Of a stretch of 64,000 nucleotides of DNA, positions 31,178 to 39,768 are shown in pieces; position 1 is the first letter of the stretch; every line of letters begins with the position of its first letter. The notes beneath the pieces were generated by a model. That model was given only the letters and a program-made list of their open reading frames with translations, made no database searches and was not told where the DNA came from. The translations under genes were made by a program, and so were the position numbers. Source of the DNA: Betaproteobacteria bacterium (GTDB lineage: Bacteria; Pseudomonadota; Gammaproteobacteria; Burkholderiales; Rhodocyclaceae); assembly GCA_020621405.1 (NCBI GenBank), contig JAHRYN010000001.1:1-64000 (forward strand). The letters run 5' to 3'.

Positions 31178-32275
31178 ATGCCGGTGTGGCTGCGCCGTCT
31201 GCTGATTGCCTCGGCCGTGCTGGTGGTCGGCGTGTTGCTGGCCTTCCAGTTCGCAGTGCGGACGCTGCGTGCGCAGGTGGAGGCCGCGCTCGGTCCGCGC
31301 GGCGAAGTGGCTCAGATCGAACTCGGCCTGAGCGCAGTCGTCCTGCATGGCCTGCGCATCCGTGCCGATCGCGACCAGACGTCGTGGCCGGCCGAGGATG
31401 AACTGCGGGCGAACCGTGTCGAAGTTGTTCCGCAACTGCGCGACCTGCTGTCGGCACGCGTGCGCATCGCGCGCATCATGATCGACGGTGCCTACCTGTC
31501 GATGCTGCGTACGCGGGATGGCGCGCTGCGCGTGCTGCCGGCACTGCTGGATGCGCGTGCGTCGACGCATGGGGCGTCAGCCGGCGCGATGCCCGACATT
31601 CGCCTGGCACGCGTCGAACTGCGCGACGGAGCCATCGATTTCTACGACGCCAGCCTGCGCCGGACGCCGCATCGACTGGCGCTCGACCAGGTGACGGCGG
31701 ACATCGGGCCGATAGAACTCCCGAAACTCGATACGGTCGTGGGCGTTGCCCTATCGGCGACCGTGAAGGGACCGCAGCGCGATGGCCGGCTTGATCTGCA
31801 TGGCGACGTGCTACCCGCGACACGGGATGCAAACCTGCAGTTGTCGATGCGCGGTGTCGACCTCGTGGCGCTCCAGCCCTATCTGATACAGGCGGCGGAG
31901 ACCGGCGTGAAACGTGGAGTGATGGATCTCGACCTGACGGCGGCCGTGACGGAAAGGCGGCTGAGGGCGCCCGGAAAACTGACGCTGACCGGGCTCGAAC
32001 TGTCGTCCGGCAGCACCTTCATGGGGCTGCCGCGCGCAGCGGTAGTGGGCATGCTGAAGGACAAGGATGAGCGGATCAGCATCGACTTCACGCTGGAAGG
32101 CCGGCTGGACGATCCGACGTTTTCACTCAACGAGGGGCTGGCAACCCGGGTTGCCAGTTCGCTTGCCGATTCTCTGGGGGTGAGTTTCGGCGGCTTGGTG
32201 CGCGGCGTGGGCAGCGCCGGCAGCTCGGTCGTCAAGGGCGTGGGCGAAGCGGTGGACAAGCTTTTCGGCCGCTGA
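31178..32275 (+). CDS. DUF748/AsmA-like membrane-anchored protein
   Basis: 365 aa with an N-terminal transmembrane segment (LRRLLIASAVLVVGVLLAFQ). A long beta-rich periplasmic part follows, with repeated patterns such as DIRLARVELRDGAIDFYD that are typical of DUF748/AsmA-type bridge-like proteins. The C-terminus is Gly/Ser/Val-rich. These families are linked to envelope lipid or outer-membrane homeostasis. Family assignment is moderate; it starts 12 nt after dnaB. Confidence 0.7.
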   Translation: MPVWLRRLLIASAVLVVGVLLAFQFAVRTLRAQVEAALGPRGEVAQIELGLSAVVLHGLRIRADRDQTSWPAEDELRANRVEVVPQLRDLLSARVRIARIMIDGAYLSMLRTRDGALRVLPALLDARASTHGASAGAMPDIRLARVELRDGAIDFYDASLRRTPHRLALDQVTADIGPIELPKLDTVVGVALSATVKGPQRDGRLDLHGDVLPATRDANLQLSMRGVDLVALQPYLIQAAETGVKRGVMDLDLTAAVTERRLRAPGKLTLTGLELSSGSTFMGLPRAAVVGMLKDKDERISIDFTLEGRLDDPTFSLNEGLATRVASSLADSLGVSFGGLVRGVGSAGSSVVKGVGEAVDKLFGR

Positions 32276-32292
32276 GCCCGGGCTGTGGGCGT

Positions 32293-32754
32293 TCAGCCTG
32301 GTGTCTTGGCCGTCGTTTCGCTGCCCTTGAGACTGCTGGCCAGGCTGTGCAGTTCGGCGCGCATCCGGCTCATCGAATCCGGTTGCAGACCGGACTGGCA
32401 CACCACGCCTGCCCGGACCTGTTCGGCCGGACCGCGCAGCGCGCGACCGACCGGCGTCAACCGGATTTCCAGCGCCCGCTCGTCGACCCGGCTGCGCGTA
32501 CGCGTGACGAAACCGTTGGCTTCCAGTCGCTTGAGCAGCGGCGTCAGGGTTGGGGAATCGAGGTCCAGCCGCTCGGCCAGAGCCTTCAGCGTCAGCGCGT
32601 CTTCCTGCCACAGCACGACCATCACCAGATACTGCGGATAGGTGAGCCCGATCGATTTGAGTCCCGGCGTATAGGAGCGGGTGATCGCGTGGGTGGCCGC
32701 GTACAGGGCAAAACACAGTTGCTGGTCCAGCCCCATCGGATCGACGGCACTCAT
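32293..32754 (-). CDS. ohrR: MarR-family organic hydroperoxide regulator (OhrR-like)
   Basis: 153 aa. The N-terminal LDQQLCFALYAATHAITRSY is the OhrR signature, with peroxide-sensing cysteine C14. The winged helix (about 45-100) includes YPQYLVMVVLWQED and RLDLDSPTLTPLLKRLE. A second cysteine, C119, is 105 residues on, the same spacing as the two-cysteine OhrR of Xanthomonas (C22/C127, from memory). It lies 22 nt after phoH on the same strand. No ohr peroxidase gene is in the window, so its target may be elsewhere. Confidence 0.82.
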   Translation of the reverse strand: MSAVDPMGLDQQLCFALYAATHAITRSYTPGLKSIGLTYPQYLVMVVLWQEDALTLKALAERLDLDSPTLTPLLKRLEANGFVTRTRSRVDERALEIRLTPVGRALRGPAEQVRAGVVCQSGLQPDSMSRMRAELHSLASSLKGSETTAKTPG

Positions 32755-32776
32755 GGGCTTGTCTCCTCCCGTGGAA

Positions 32777-34231
32777 TCAGAGCACTTCGGCGGCATGATC
32801 GGCCAGACGTGACCGCTCGCCACGCTGCAGTGTGACATGGCCGCTGTGCGGCCATCCCTTGAAGCGATCGACGACATAGGTCAGGCCGGAACTACCTTCG
32901 GTCAGATACGGCGTGTCGATCTGCGCGATATTGCCCAGGCAGATGACCTTGGTACCCGGCCCGGCACGCGTGATCAACGTCTTCATCTGCTTGGGGGTCA
33001 GGTTCTGCGCCTCGTCGATGATCAGGAACTTGTTCAGGAAGGTGCGTCCGCGCATGAAGTTCAGCGACTTGATCTTGATGCGGCTGCGTATCAGGTCCAT
33101 GGTCGCGGCGCGTCCCCATTCGCCGGAGCCGTTCGGGTCGTCGGTCTTGTTCAGCACGTCGAGATTGTCCTCGAGCGCACCCATCCACGGCGTCATCTTC
33201 TCCTCTTCGGTGCCGGGCAGGAAACCGATGTCCTCGCCGACCGGCACGGTCACGCGGGTCATGATGATTTCGCTGTAGAGCTTGGTCTCCAGCACCTGGG
33301 TCAGGCCCGCTGCCAGCGTCAGCAGCGTCTTGCCGGTGCCCGCCTGACCGAGCAAGGTGATGAAATCCACCTCCGGGTTCATCAGCAGGTTCAGCGCGAA
33401 ATTCTGTTCCCGGTTGCGCGCCAGGATGCCCCATACGGAATTTTTGTGATGACCGTAGTCGATCAGCGTTTCCAGCACGGCCGACTTGCCGGTGCGCTCG
33501 CGCACCAGTGCGTGGAAGGCCTTGTCCTGTTTCGGGCCGGCTTCCTTGTAGACGAATTCGTTGATCAGCAGATCCGGGCACAGCGGGCCCTTCACGCGAT
33601 ACATCGTGCGGCCGTTTTCCTTCCACGACTCGAGGTTGCCGCCGTGCTCCTCCCAGAACTTCTCCGGCAGCTCGCGCGTGCCGGTGTACAGCATGTCCGT
33701 GTCTTCGAGGACCTTGTCGTTGAAGTAGTCCTGCGCTGCGAGGCCGAGTGCGCGGGCCTTGATGCGCATGTTGATGTCCTTGGACACCAGAATGACCTGG
33801 CGCCCCGGATGGCGCTCGGACAGGTGCATCACCACCGCGATGATCTGGTTGTCGGCCTTGGCCGTCGGCAGCCCGGTCGGCAGCAGGCCGTTGATCGCCT
33901 CGGTCTGCAGCAGCAGGTGGCCGCTGGCCATGTCGCTGGATGCCGCAGCCAGCGGAATGCCCAGCGCGATCCGGTCCTCGGCACCGCTGACGATCTCGTC
34001 CAGCAGGCGGCTGACCTGGCGCGCATTGCGCGCCACTTCGGTCATGCCCTTCTTGTTGTTGTCCAGTTCCTCGAGCGTCATCATCGGCACGAAGATGTCG
34101 TGCTCCTCGAACCGGAACAGGCTGGTCGGGTCATGCATCAGCACATTGGTGTCGAGCACGAAAAGCTTGGTGGCCGGGGAAGACTTGCGCGAGCGACGGG
34201 CGGGAGCTGCAGCAGAACGTTTGGTGGCCAT
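32777..34231 (-). CDS. PhoH-family protein with N-terminal PIN domain
   Basis: 484 aa. The N-terminal PIN-like nuclease domain (KLFVLDTNVLMHDPTSL, VPMMTLEELDNNKKG, VSKDINMRIKARALG) is followed by a PhoH ATPase domain with Walker A GQAGTGKT and Walker B FLIIDEAQN. PIN-PhoH proteins are predicted to be RNA-acting NTPases (PhoH2/YlaK type). The opposite strand is open for over 1.4 kb but is judged spurious. Confidence 0.92.
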   Translation of the reverse strand: MATKRSAAAPARRSRKSSPATKLFVLDTNVLMHDPTSLFRFEEHDIFVPMMTLEELDNNKKGMTEVARNARQVSRLLDEIVSGAEDRIALGIPLAAASSDMASGHLLLQTEAINGLLPTGLPTAKADNQIIAVVMHLSERHPGRQVILVSKDINMRIKARALGLAAQDYFNDKVLEDTDMLYTGTRELPEKFWEEHGGNLESWKENGRTMYRVKGPLCPDLLINEFVYKEAGPKQDKAFHALVRERTGKSAVLETLIDYGHHKNSVWGILARNREQNFALNLLMNPEVDFITLLGQAGTGKTLLTLAAGLTQVLETKLYSEIIMTRVTVPVGEDIGFLPGTEEEKMTPWMGALEDNLDVLNKTDDPNGSGEWGRAATMDLIRSRIKIKSLNFMRGRTFLNKFLIIDEAQNLTPKQMKTLITRAGPGTKVICLGNIAQIDTPYLTEGSSGLTYVVDRFKGWPHSGHVTLQRGERSRLADHAAEVL

Positions 34232-34262
34232 TTAGGGGAATCTTTTTGTTGAGCGCCGGGAT

Positions 34263-34715
34263 TCAGAGTGTCCGGATGAAGGCGAGCACTTCATCCGCAT
34301 GACCGGGCACCTTCACGCCGCGCCATTCCCGGAGGATACGATTGTCCGGGCCGATCACGAAAGTGCTGCGTTCGATGCCGCGCACCTGCTTGCCATACAT
34401 GTTCTTCATCTTCATCACGCCGAAGAGCGCACACGCGGTTTCGTCGGGATCCGAGACCAGTTCGAACGGCAGGTCGAGCTTGCCCTTGAAATTCAGGTGG
34501 GACTTGATGCTGTCGCGGGAAACGCCGATCACGTCGGCGCCGGCTGCCAGAAACTGCGGATGGAGGTCGCGGAAGTTCGCACTCTCCGTGGTGCAGCCGG
34601 GCGTGCTGTCCTTGGGGTAGAAGTAGATGACCAGCGGCTTCCTGGCCGACGAAAGGGTGAAATCCTGGCCCGAGGTCGAAGCGAGGGTGAAATCTGCAAC
34701 GGGATCTGCACTCAT
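34263..34715 (-). CDS. bcp: Thioredoxin-dependent peroxiredoxin (Bcp/PrxQ)
   Basis: 150 aa. The peroxidatic cysteine is C41 in YPKDSTPGCTTE. The usual PrxQ resolving cysteine five residues later is absent; another cysteine occurs near residue 95 (DETACALFG). It reduces H2O2 and organic peroxides. It is upstream of phoH on the same strand, with 31 nt between them. Confidence 0.94.
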   Translation of the reverse strand: MSADPVADFTLASTSGQDFTLSSARKPLVIYFYPKDSTPGCTTESANFRDLHPQFLAAGADVIGVSRDSIKSHLNFKGKLDLPFELVSDPDETACALFGVMKMKNMYGKQVRGIERSTFVIGPDNRILREWRGVKVPGHADEVLAFIRTL

Positions 34716-34790
34716 CGGAACCTGCTCTCCATGCGTGGGAACTCAAGGCGGAGGCGGCCGGGGCAGGCCGGCTCGCCACGTTTCTGCAAT

Positions 34791-35174
34791 TCAGGGGGCG
34801 ACATCGGGCTGCATCAGCACGGCCGCCACGGAACGGCCTTCTGCCACCAGAATGTTGTAGGTGCGAGCTGCCGCCAGCGTGTCCATCACCTCGACACCGA
34901 TGCCGGCGTCGATCAGCGGGCGCAGCAGCGCCGGCTTCGGGAAGCGCTGTACCGGACCCGTGCCGAGCAGCAGGATCTGCACCGATAGCGGAATCAGTTG
35001 CGCGAAGTCGTCGGGTTTCAGGTCATCGAGATTGCCCGAGCCCCAGTCTTCCAGCAGGGTTCCAGGGCCGAGCACCAGCGTGCGGGTCAGGCGGCGGTCG
35101 CCGATCTGGAGGTAGCCGTCGCCGAAGCCGGTAACGAGCGGGGTGGTCGGTCGAGGGTTCTGATGCAGCTTCAC
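34791..35174 (-). CDS. Mth938-like (DUF498) domain protein
   Basis: 127 aa from a GTG at 35174, chosen because related proteins start near MKLHQ; the frame continues to an ATG at 35258, which would add 28 basic residues. The features GFGDGYLQIGDRRLTRTLVL, LLLGTGPVQRFP and GIGVEVMDTLAAARTYNILVAEGRSV fit the DUF498/NDUFAF3-like family of unknown enzymatic role. It is divergent from alaA. Confidence 0.85.
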   Translation of the reverse strand: MKLHQNPRPTTPLVTGFGDGYLQIGDRRLTRTLVLGPGTLLEDWGSGNLDDLKPDDFAQLIPLSVQILLLGTGPVQRFPKPALLRPLIDAGIGVEVMDTLAAARTYNILVAEGRSVAAVLMQPDVAP

Positions 35175-35335
35175 GATGGCAAGGTTCTGGGGCTGTCCGG
35201 GAGTCGTCCTGCGGCGTCGGGCAGCCGGTTTTGCCCTGACTTCGACGGTCGCATACAATCATATCTTTTTTCGCCATCGGACAAAGACGTCCGTGCGGCG
35301 GACTGCGCCTCTGGCGCTGCCGCGAAAGGTCATCA

Positions 35336-36607
35336 ATGTCCCGCCATCCATCCAAAGTGCCCTCAGAACCCACCATCGTGCGTCCGCCCGTCAGCAAATC
35401 ATCGAAGCTCTCCAATGTCTGCTACGACATCCGCGGCCCCGTGCTCGCGCGCGCCCGCCAGATGGAGGAAGAGGGGCAGCGCGTCATCAAGCTGAACATC
35501 GGCAATCTGGCACCTTTCGGCTTCGAAGCGCCGGAGGAAATCGTCCAGGACGTGATCCGCAACCTGCCGGACGCCTCGGGCTACAGCGACTCGCGCGGCA
35601 TGTTCGCGCCGCGCAAGGCGATCATGCAGTACAGCCAGGAAAAGCGCATTCCGGGTGTGGGCGTGGACGACATCTTCATCGGCAATGGCGCGTCCGAGCT
35701 GATCGTGATGGCGATGCAGGGGCTGCTCAACAGCGGCGACGAGGTGCTGGTTCCGGCGCCGGACTACCCGCTGTGGACGGCTGCCGTCACGCTGGCCGGC
35801 GGCACCGCGCGCCACTATATCTGTGACGAGGGTGCCGACTGGATGCCCGATCTGGCAGACATCCGCGCCAAGATCACGCCCAGCACGCGCGCCATCGTCA
35901 TCATCAACCCGAACAACCCGACCGGCGCACTGTATTCGGACGCGCTGCTGCTCGATCTGGTGCAGATCGCGCGCGAGAACAACCTGATCGTGTTCGCCGA
36001 CGAGATCTACGACAAGACCTTGTACGACGGCGCGACCCACACGTCGATCGCCTCGCTGGCCGACGACCTGCTGTTCGTCACCTTCAACGGCCTGTCGAAG
36101 AACTATCGCGCCTGCGGCTACCGCGCCGGCTGGATGGTGGTGTCCGGCGACAAGCGCCATGCGCGTGACTACATCGACGGCCTGAACATGCTGGCGTCGA
36201 TGCGCCTGTGTTCCAATGTGCCGGGGCAGTTCGCGATCCAGACAGCGCTTGGCGGCTACCAGACGATCAATGATCTGGTCTGCCCGGGCGGGCGCCTGGC
36301 GCGGCAGCGCGACGTGGCGTGGGAACTTCTGACGCAGATTCCGGGCGTCAGCTGCGTCAAGCCGAGGGCGTCGCTCTATCTGTTCCCGAAGCTGGATCCG
36401 GCGGTCTATCGCATCGACGACGACCAGCGCTTCATCCTTGAACTGCTGGAGGAACAGCGCGTGCTGCTGGTTCAGGGCACCGGTTTCAACTGGCCGCGCC
36501 CGGATCACTTCCGCGTCGTGTTCCTGCCTCACGAGAACGATCTGCGCGAAGCCATCGGACGCATCGCCCGCTTCCTCGACGGCTACCGAAAGCGTCATGT
36601 CGTCTGA
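35336..36607 (+). CDS. alaA: Alanine transaminase (AlaA/YfbQ type)
   Basis: 423-aa PLP-dependent class I aminotransferase making alanine from pyruvate and glutamate. Very close to AlaA along its length: SKLSNVCYDIRGPVLARA, LVPAPDYPLWTAAV, IINPNNPTGALYS, FADEIYDKTLYDG. The PLP lysine lies in FNGLSKNYRACGYRAGW. It precedes hom and thrC, the common betaproteobacterial order. The next gene starts inside its last codons. Confidence 0.93.
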   Translation: MSRHPSKVPSEPTIVRPPVSKSSKLSNVCYDIRGPVLARARQMEEEGQRVIKLNIGNLAPFGFEAPEEIVQDVIRNLPDASGYSDSRGMFAPRKAIMQYSQEKRIPGVGVDDIFIGNGASELIVMAMQGLLNSGDEVLVPAPDYPLWTAAVTLAGGTARHYICDEGADWMPDLADIRAKITPSTRAIVIINPNNPTGALYSDALLLDLVQIARENNLIVFADEIYDKTLYDGATHTSIASLADDLLFVTFNGLSKNYRACGYRAGWMVVSGDKRHARDYIDGLNMLASMRLCSNVPGQFAIQTALGGYQTINDLVCPGGRLARQRDVAWELLTQIPGVSCVKPRASLYLFPKLDPAVYRIDDDQRFILELLEEQRVLLVQGTGFNWPRPDHFRVVFLPHENDLREAIGRIARFLDGYRKRHVV

Positions 36608-37052
36608 GGTCGCGGTACGCCGGATTGCTGCCGGGCGTGCCATTGTCGATCCGGAGTGGCTGGCGCGCTGCGAAGCGGTTCATCGCGAGTTGCGTCCGGA
36701 CCTGCCGGCCGACTACATCGGCACGATGCTGGGTGTCGTCGAGGATGGTGGCGAGATGGTCGCCGCCACGGCCGGTGCCGAAGTCCTGGCGGTGGCGGTG
36801 TTCCGCTGTTATCGCAACACCTCGTCCGGCGTGCATTTCTACGTGGACGATCTGGTCACCGCAGCGGCAGCCCGTTCGCGGGGTATCGGCAAGGTTCTGC
36901 TTGGCTGGCTGACGGACGAGGCACGCGGCCGTGGCGCCACGCGCCTGAGACTGGATTCCGGCACGCAGCGCGTCGATGCGCACCGTTTCTATCATCGCGA
37001 AGGCATGCACATCGCCTGTTTTCATTTTTCACGGGATCTGGCCCGGGCCTGA
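36597..37052 (+). CDS. GNAT-family N-acetyltransferase
   Basis: 151 aa. The acetyl-CoA-binding motif A is VDDLVTAAAARSRGIGKVLL, with R-x2-G-x-G, followed by LRLDSGTQRVDAHRFYHREG. The substrate is unknown. The start overlaps the end of alaA by 11 nt in another frame, so it is probably cotranscribed with alaA and hom. Confidence 0.88.
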   Translation: MSSEVAVRRIAAGRAIVDPEWLARCEAVHRELRPDLPADYIGTMLGVVEDGGEMVAATAGAEVLAVAVFRCYRNTSSGVHFYVDDLVTAAAARSRGIGKVLLGWLTDEARGRGATRLRLDSGTQRVDAHRFYHREGMHIACFHFSRDLARA

Positions 37053-37082
37053 TCACCGCAGCACCATCAACACGAGGAAAGC

Positions 37083-38396
37083 ATGAAACCCATCAATGTA
37101 GGCCTGCTCGGCATCGGCACGGTCGGTGGTGGCACCTGGACGGTGCTGACCCGCAATCAGGAAGAAATCACGCGCCGCGCCGGCCGTCCGATCCAGATCA
37201 CGGCGGTCGCGGACCGCGACACCGCACGCGCCACGGAGCTGACCGGCGGCAAGGTGAAGGTGACTGGCGACGCGTTCGAAGTGGTGCGCGATCCGAACAT
37301 CGACATCGTGGTCGAGCTGATCGGCGGCTACACGATCGCCAAGGAACTGGTACTGGAAGCCATCGCCAACGGCAAGCACGTGGTGACCGCCAACAAGGCG
37401 CTGCTGGCCGTCCATGGCCAGGAAATCTTCGCTGCGGCCCAGGCCAAGGGCGTCATGGTCGCGTTCGAAGCGGCCGTGGCGGGCGGCATCCCCATCATCA
37501 AGGCGGTGCGCGAAGGCCTGACCGCCAACCGCATCGAGTGGGTTGCCGGCATCATCAACGGCACGACCAATTACATCCTGTCGGAAATGCGTGACAAGGG
37601 GCTCACCTTCGCCGACGCACTGGCCGACGCGCAGCGTCTCGGCTATGCCGAAGCCGATCCGACCTTCGATATCGAGGGTGTGGACGCCGCGCACAAGATC
37701 ACGCTGCTGTCGTCGATCGCCTTCGGCATTCCGGTACAGTTCGAGCGCGCCCACATCGAAGGCATCACGAAGCTCACGGCTGACGACATCCGCTATGCCG
37801 AGGAGCTGGGCTACCGCATCAAGCTGCTGGGCATCACCAAGCGCAAGGCTGACGGTTTCGAGCTGCGCGTGCATCCGACGCTGATTCCGGCCAAACGCCT
37901 GATCGCCAACGTCGAAGGCGTGATGAACGCGGTGCTGGTCAAGGGCGATGCCGTGGGCGCGACGCTGTACTACGGACGCGGCGCCGGTGCCGAGCCGACT
38001 GCCAGCGCCGTCATCGCCGACCTGGTCGATGTGACGCGCCTGCATACCGCCGATCCCGAACACCGCGTGCCGCACCTGGCCTTCCGTGCAGACCAGCTGT
38101 CCGATACGCCCATCCTGCCGATCGGCGAAATCGACAGCGCCTACTACCTGCGCCTGCGCGTGCTGGACAAGCCGGGTGTGCTGGCCGACATCACGCGCAT
38201 CCTGGCCGACCAGGGCATCAGCATCGACGCGATGCTGCAGAAGGAACCGTCGGAAGGCGAGCATCAGGCGAACATCATCATCCTGACCCACGTCACACGC
38301 GAAAAGAACGTCGATGCCGCGATTGCCCGTATCGAGGCGCTGGCCAGCACGGTCGGCAGTGTGACGCGCCTGCGCCTGGAAGAACTGATCGGCTGA
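37083..38396 (+). CDS. hom: Homoserine dehydrogenase
   Basis: 437 aa. The Rossmann start is INVGLLGIGTVGGGTW. Catalytic-domain features include NKALLA, FEAAVAGGIPIIK, GIINGTTNYIL and LSSIAFG, and there is a C-terminal ACT domain (LRLRVLDKPGVLADITRILA). It reduces aspartate semialdehyde to homoserine in threonine/methionine synthesis. GAGGAAAGC precedes the ATG. Confidence 0.97.
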   Translation: MKPINVGLLGIGTVGGGTWTVLTRNQEEITRRAGRPIQITAVADRDTARATELTGGKVKVTGDAFEVVRDPNIDIVVELIGGYTIAKELVLEAIANGKHVVTANKALLAVHGQEIFAAAQAKGVMVAFEAAVAGGIPIIKAVREGLTANRIEWVAGIINGTTNYILSEMRDKGLTFADALADAQRLGYAEADPTFDIEGVDAAHKITLLSSIAFGIPVQFERAHIEGITKLTADDIRYAEELGYRIKLLGITKRKADGFELRVHPTLIPAKRLIANVEGVMNAVLVKGDAVGATLYYGRGAGAEPTASAVIADLVDVTRLHTADPEHRVPHLAFRADQLSDTPILPIGEIDSAYYLRLRVLDKPGVLADITRILADQGISIDAMLQKEPSEGEHQANIIILTHVTREKNVDAAIARIEALASTVGSVTRLRLEELIG

Positions 38397-38411
38397 CCGG
38401 CGCCCCGGTCG

Positions 38412-39596
38412 TCAGTCGGTTTCGCCGGCCTGCATCGCGTCGGCCAGCGACACGTAGTTGTACAGCGCGGCGACCAGATCCGCCCGCCCCAGGGTGCCGA
38501 CCAGCCGGTCGGCACCGTTGACCACGGGAACGGCGGGCTGTCGTCCGCTGGCCAGCATCTGGGAAACGGCCGCGATGCGGTCGTTCTGGTGTGCGACCAG
38601 CAGGCCGTCCCGGACGTCGCGCATCATCTGTCCGACCACTTCGGGTTTGTCCGAGTGCGCGTGCGGCGTGCGGCCGAGCAGGTGGCGCACCGCGTCGCCG
38701 ACGGTGCGGTGCTCGTCCGGTGTCACGCGGTGCAGGAAATCCTCGAGTGCCAGCAGGCCGATCACCCGTCGGCTGCGGTCGACGACCGGCATGGCATCGA
38801 CGCGCAGCCGGCGCATCGTGATCCAGGCGTCGGCCAGTGGCGTGGCGAATTCCAGCGCCGGTGCGGCGACGGCTTCCTGCGCCAGCAGGTCGATGCAGCG
38901 CAGCCGGTGCGTGCGCTCGAAGGCGTGGCGCAGCGCGCGCTGGTAAAGGTCCGTCAGGTCGTCCTCTCGAATGTCGAGAAAGCCGTCTATCTCGCCCAGC
39001 GCGGCTTCGATGTCCCCGTGTGCGACAGCCTGTGGCGGCACATGGTCATGCAACTGCACCGCGGGTGGCGCACCCTGCGGATAGTGCCGTCCCGGCATTG
39101 CGTTGTTGACCACCATCACCGATACCATGATGGCCAGCGTGTTTGCCATCGCAGCCAGCATGGCCGCCTCGAATGGCGTGCCGTGCGCGGCGGCCATGGC
39201 CATGGTCAGCGCCATCGCGCCGGCCGGCGGGTGGATGCAGCGCGTGCGCGCCGTGACCCAGATGGTGGCCGCCAGTGCGGTGGCGACCACCCAGGGGCCG
39301 GGCGGCAGCCAGTGGCCGCAGCCGTAGCCGAGCAGGGCCGCCAGCAGCAGGCCGCCGATCACCGACCACGGCTGTGCCAGCGGACTGTGCGGCAGTGCGA
39401 ACAGGATGACCGAGGTGGCGCCGAGCGGTGCGAGCAGATTCTTCTCGTCGGGCGCCAGCGGCAGCACGAACAGTACGCCTTCGAACAGCAGCAGGCCGAA
39501 AAAGCCTGCGATGGTGCTGCGCCAGCGTTCTGTCCGTGTCAGCGGAGGCGCATCCGACACCAGGTGGCGGCGCAGCAGGTCGATCAGGCCGGTCAT
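38412..39596 (-). CDS. HPP-family membrane protein with CBS domains
   Basis: 394 aa. The N-terminal half is an HPP domain with four predicted transmembrane segments and the signature CIHPPAGAMAL; the C-terminal half has two CBS domains (about 225-290 and 315-385; AWITMRRLRVDAMPVVDRS and MLASGRQPAVPVVNGADRL). HPP proteins have been linked to nitrite or ion transport in some organisms, but the role is open. ATG at 39596 preferred over an in-frame TTG at 39620. It lies on the opposite strand between hom and thrC. Confidence 0.88.
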   Translation of the reverse strand: MTGLIDLLRRHLVSDAPPLTRTERWRSTIAGFFGLLLFEGVLFVLPLAPDEKNLLAPLGATSVILFALPHSPLAQPWSVIGGLLLAALLGYGCGHWLPPGPWVVATALAATIWVTARTRCIHPPAGAMALTMAMAAAHGTPFEAAMLAAMANTLAIMVSVMVVNNAMPGRHYPQGAPPAVQLHDHVPPQAVAHGDIEAALGEIDGFLDIREDDLTDLYQRALRHAFERTHRLRCIDLLAQEAVAAPALEFATPLADAWITMRRLRVDAMPVVDRSRRVIGLLALEDFLHRVTPDEHRTVGDAVRHLLGRTPHAHSDKPEVVGQMMRDVRDGLLVAHQNDRIAAVSQMLASGRQPAVPVVNGADRLVGTLGRADLVAALYNYVSLADAMQAGETD

Positions 39597-39768
39597 CGGT
39601 GATTCGCGCAAAACCGCCAAGTCTAGACCCGTGCTCCATCATGGTGCGCTGCATGCCGCCATAACCAGGAGTTGCCGGGACCGGAGTCGGCGGTGCGCTG
39701 TGCTAAATTGTTGCGCCTTGCGCCGTCCGCTCGACGCGGCGCGCCCACTGAAACAGACAGCGAAATCC

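Noticed and set aside
32837-34252. 471-codon open frame opposite phoH
   Set aside because: Antisense shadow; PhoH has complete PIN and Walker motifs on the other strand.
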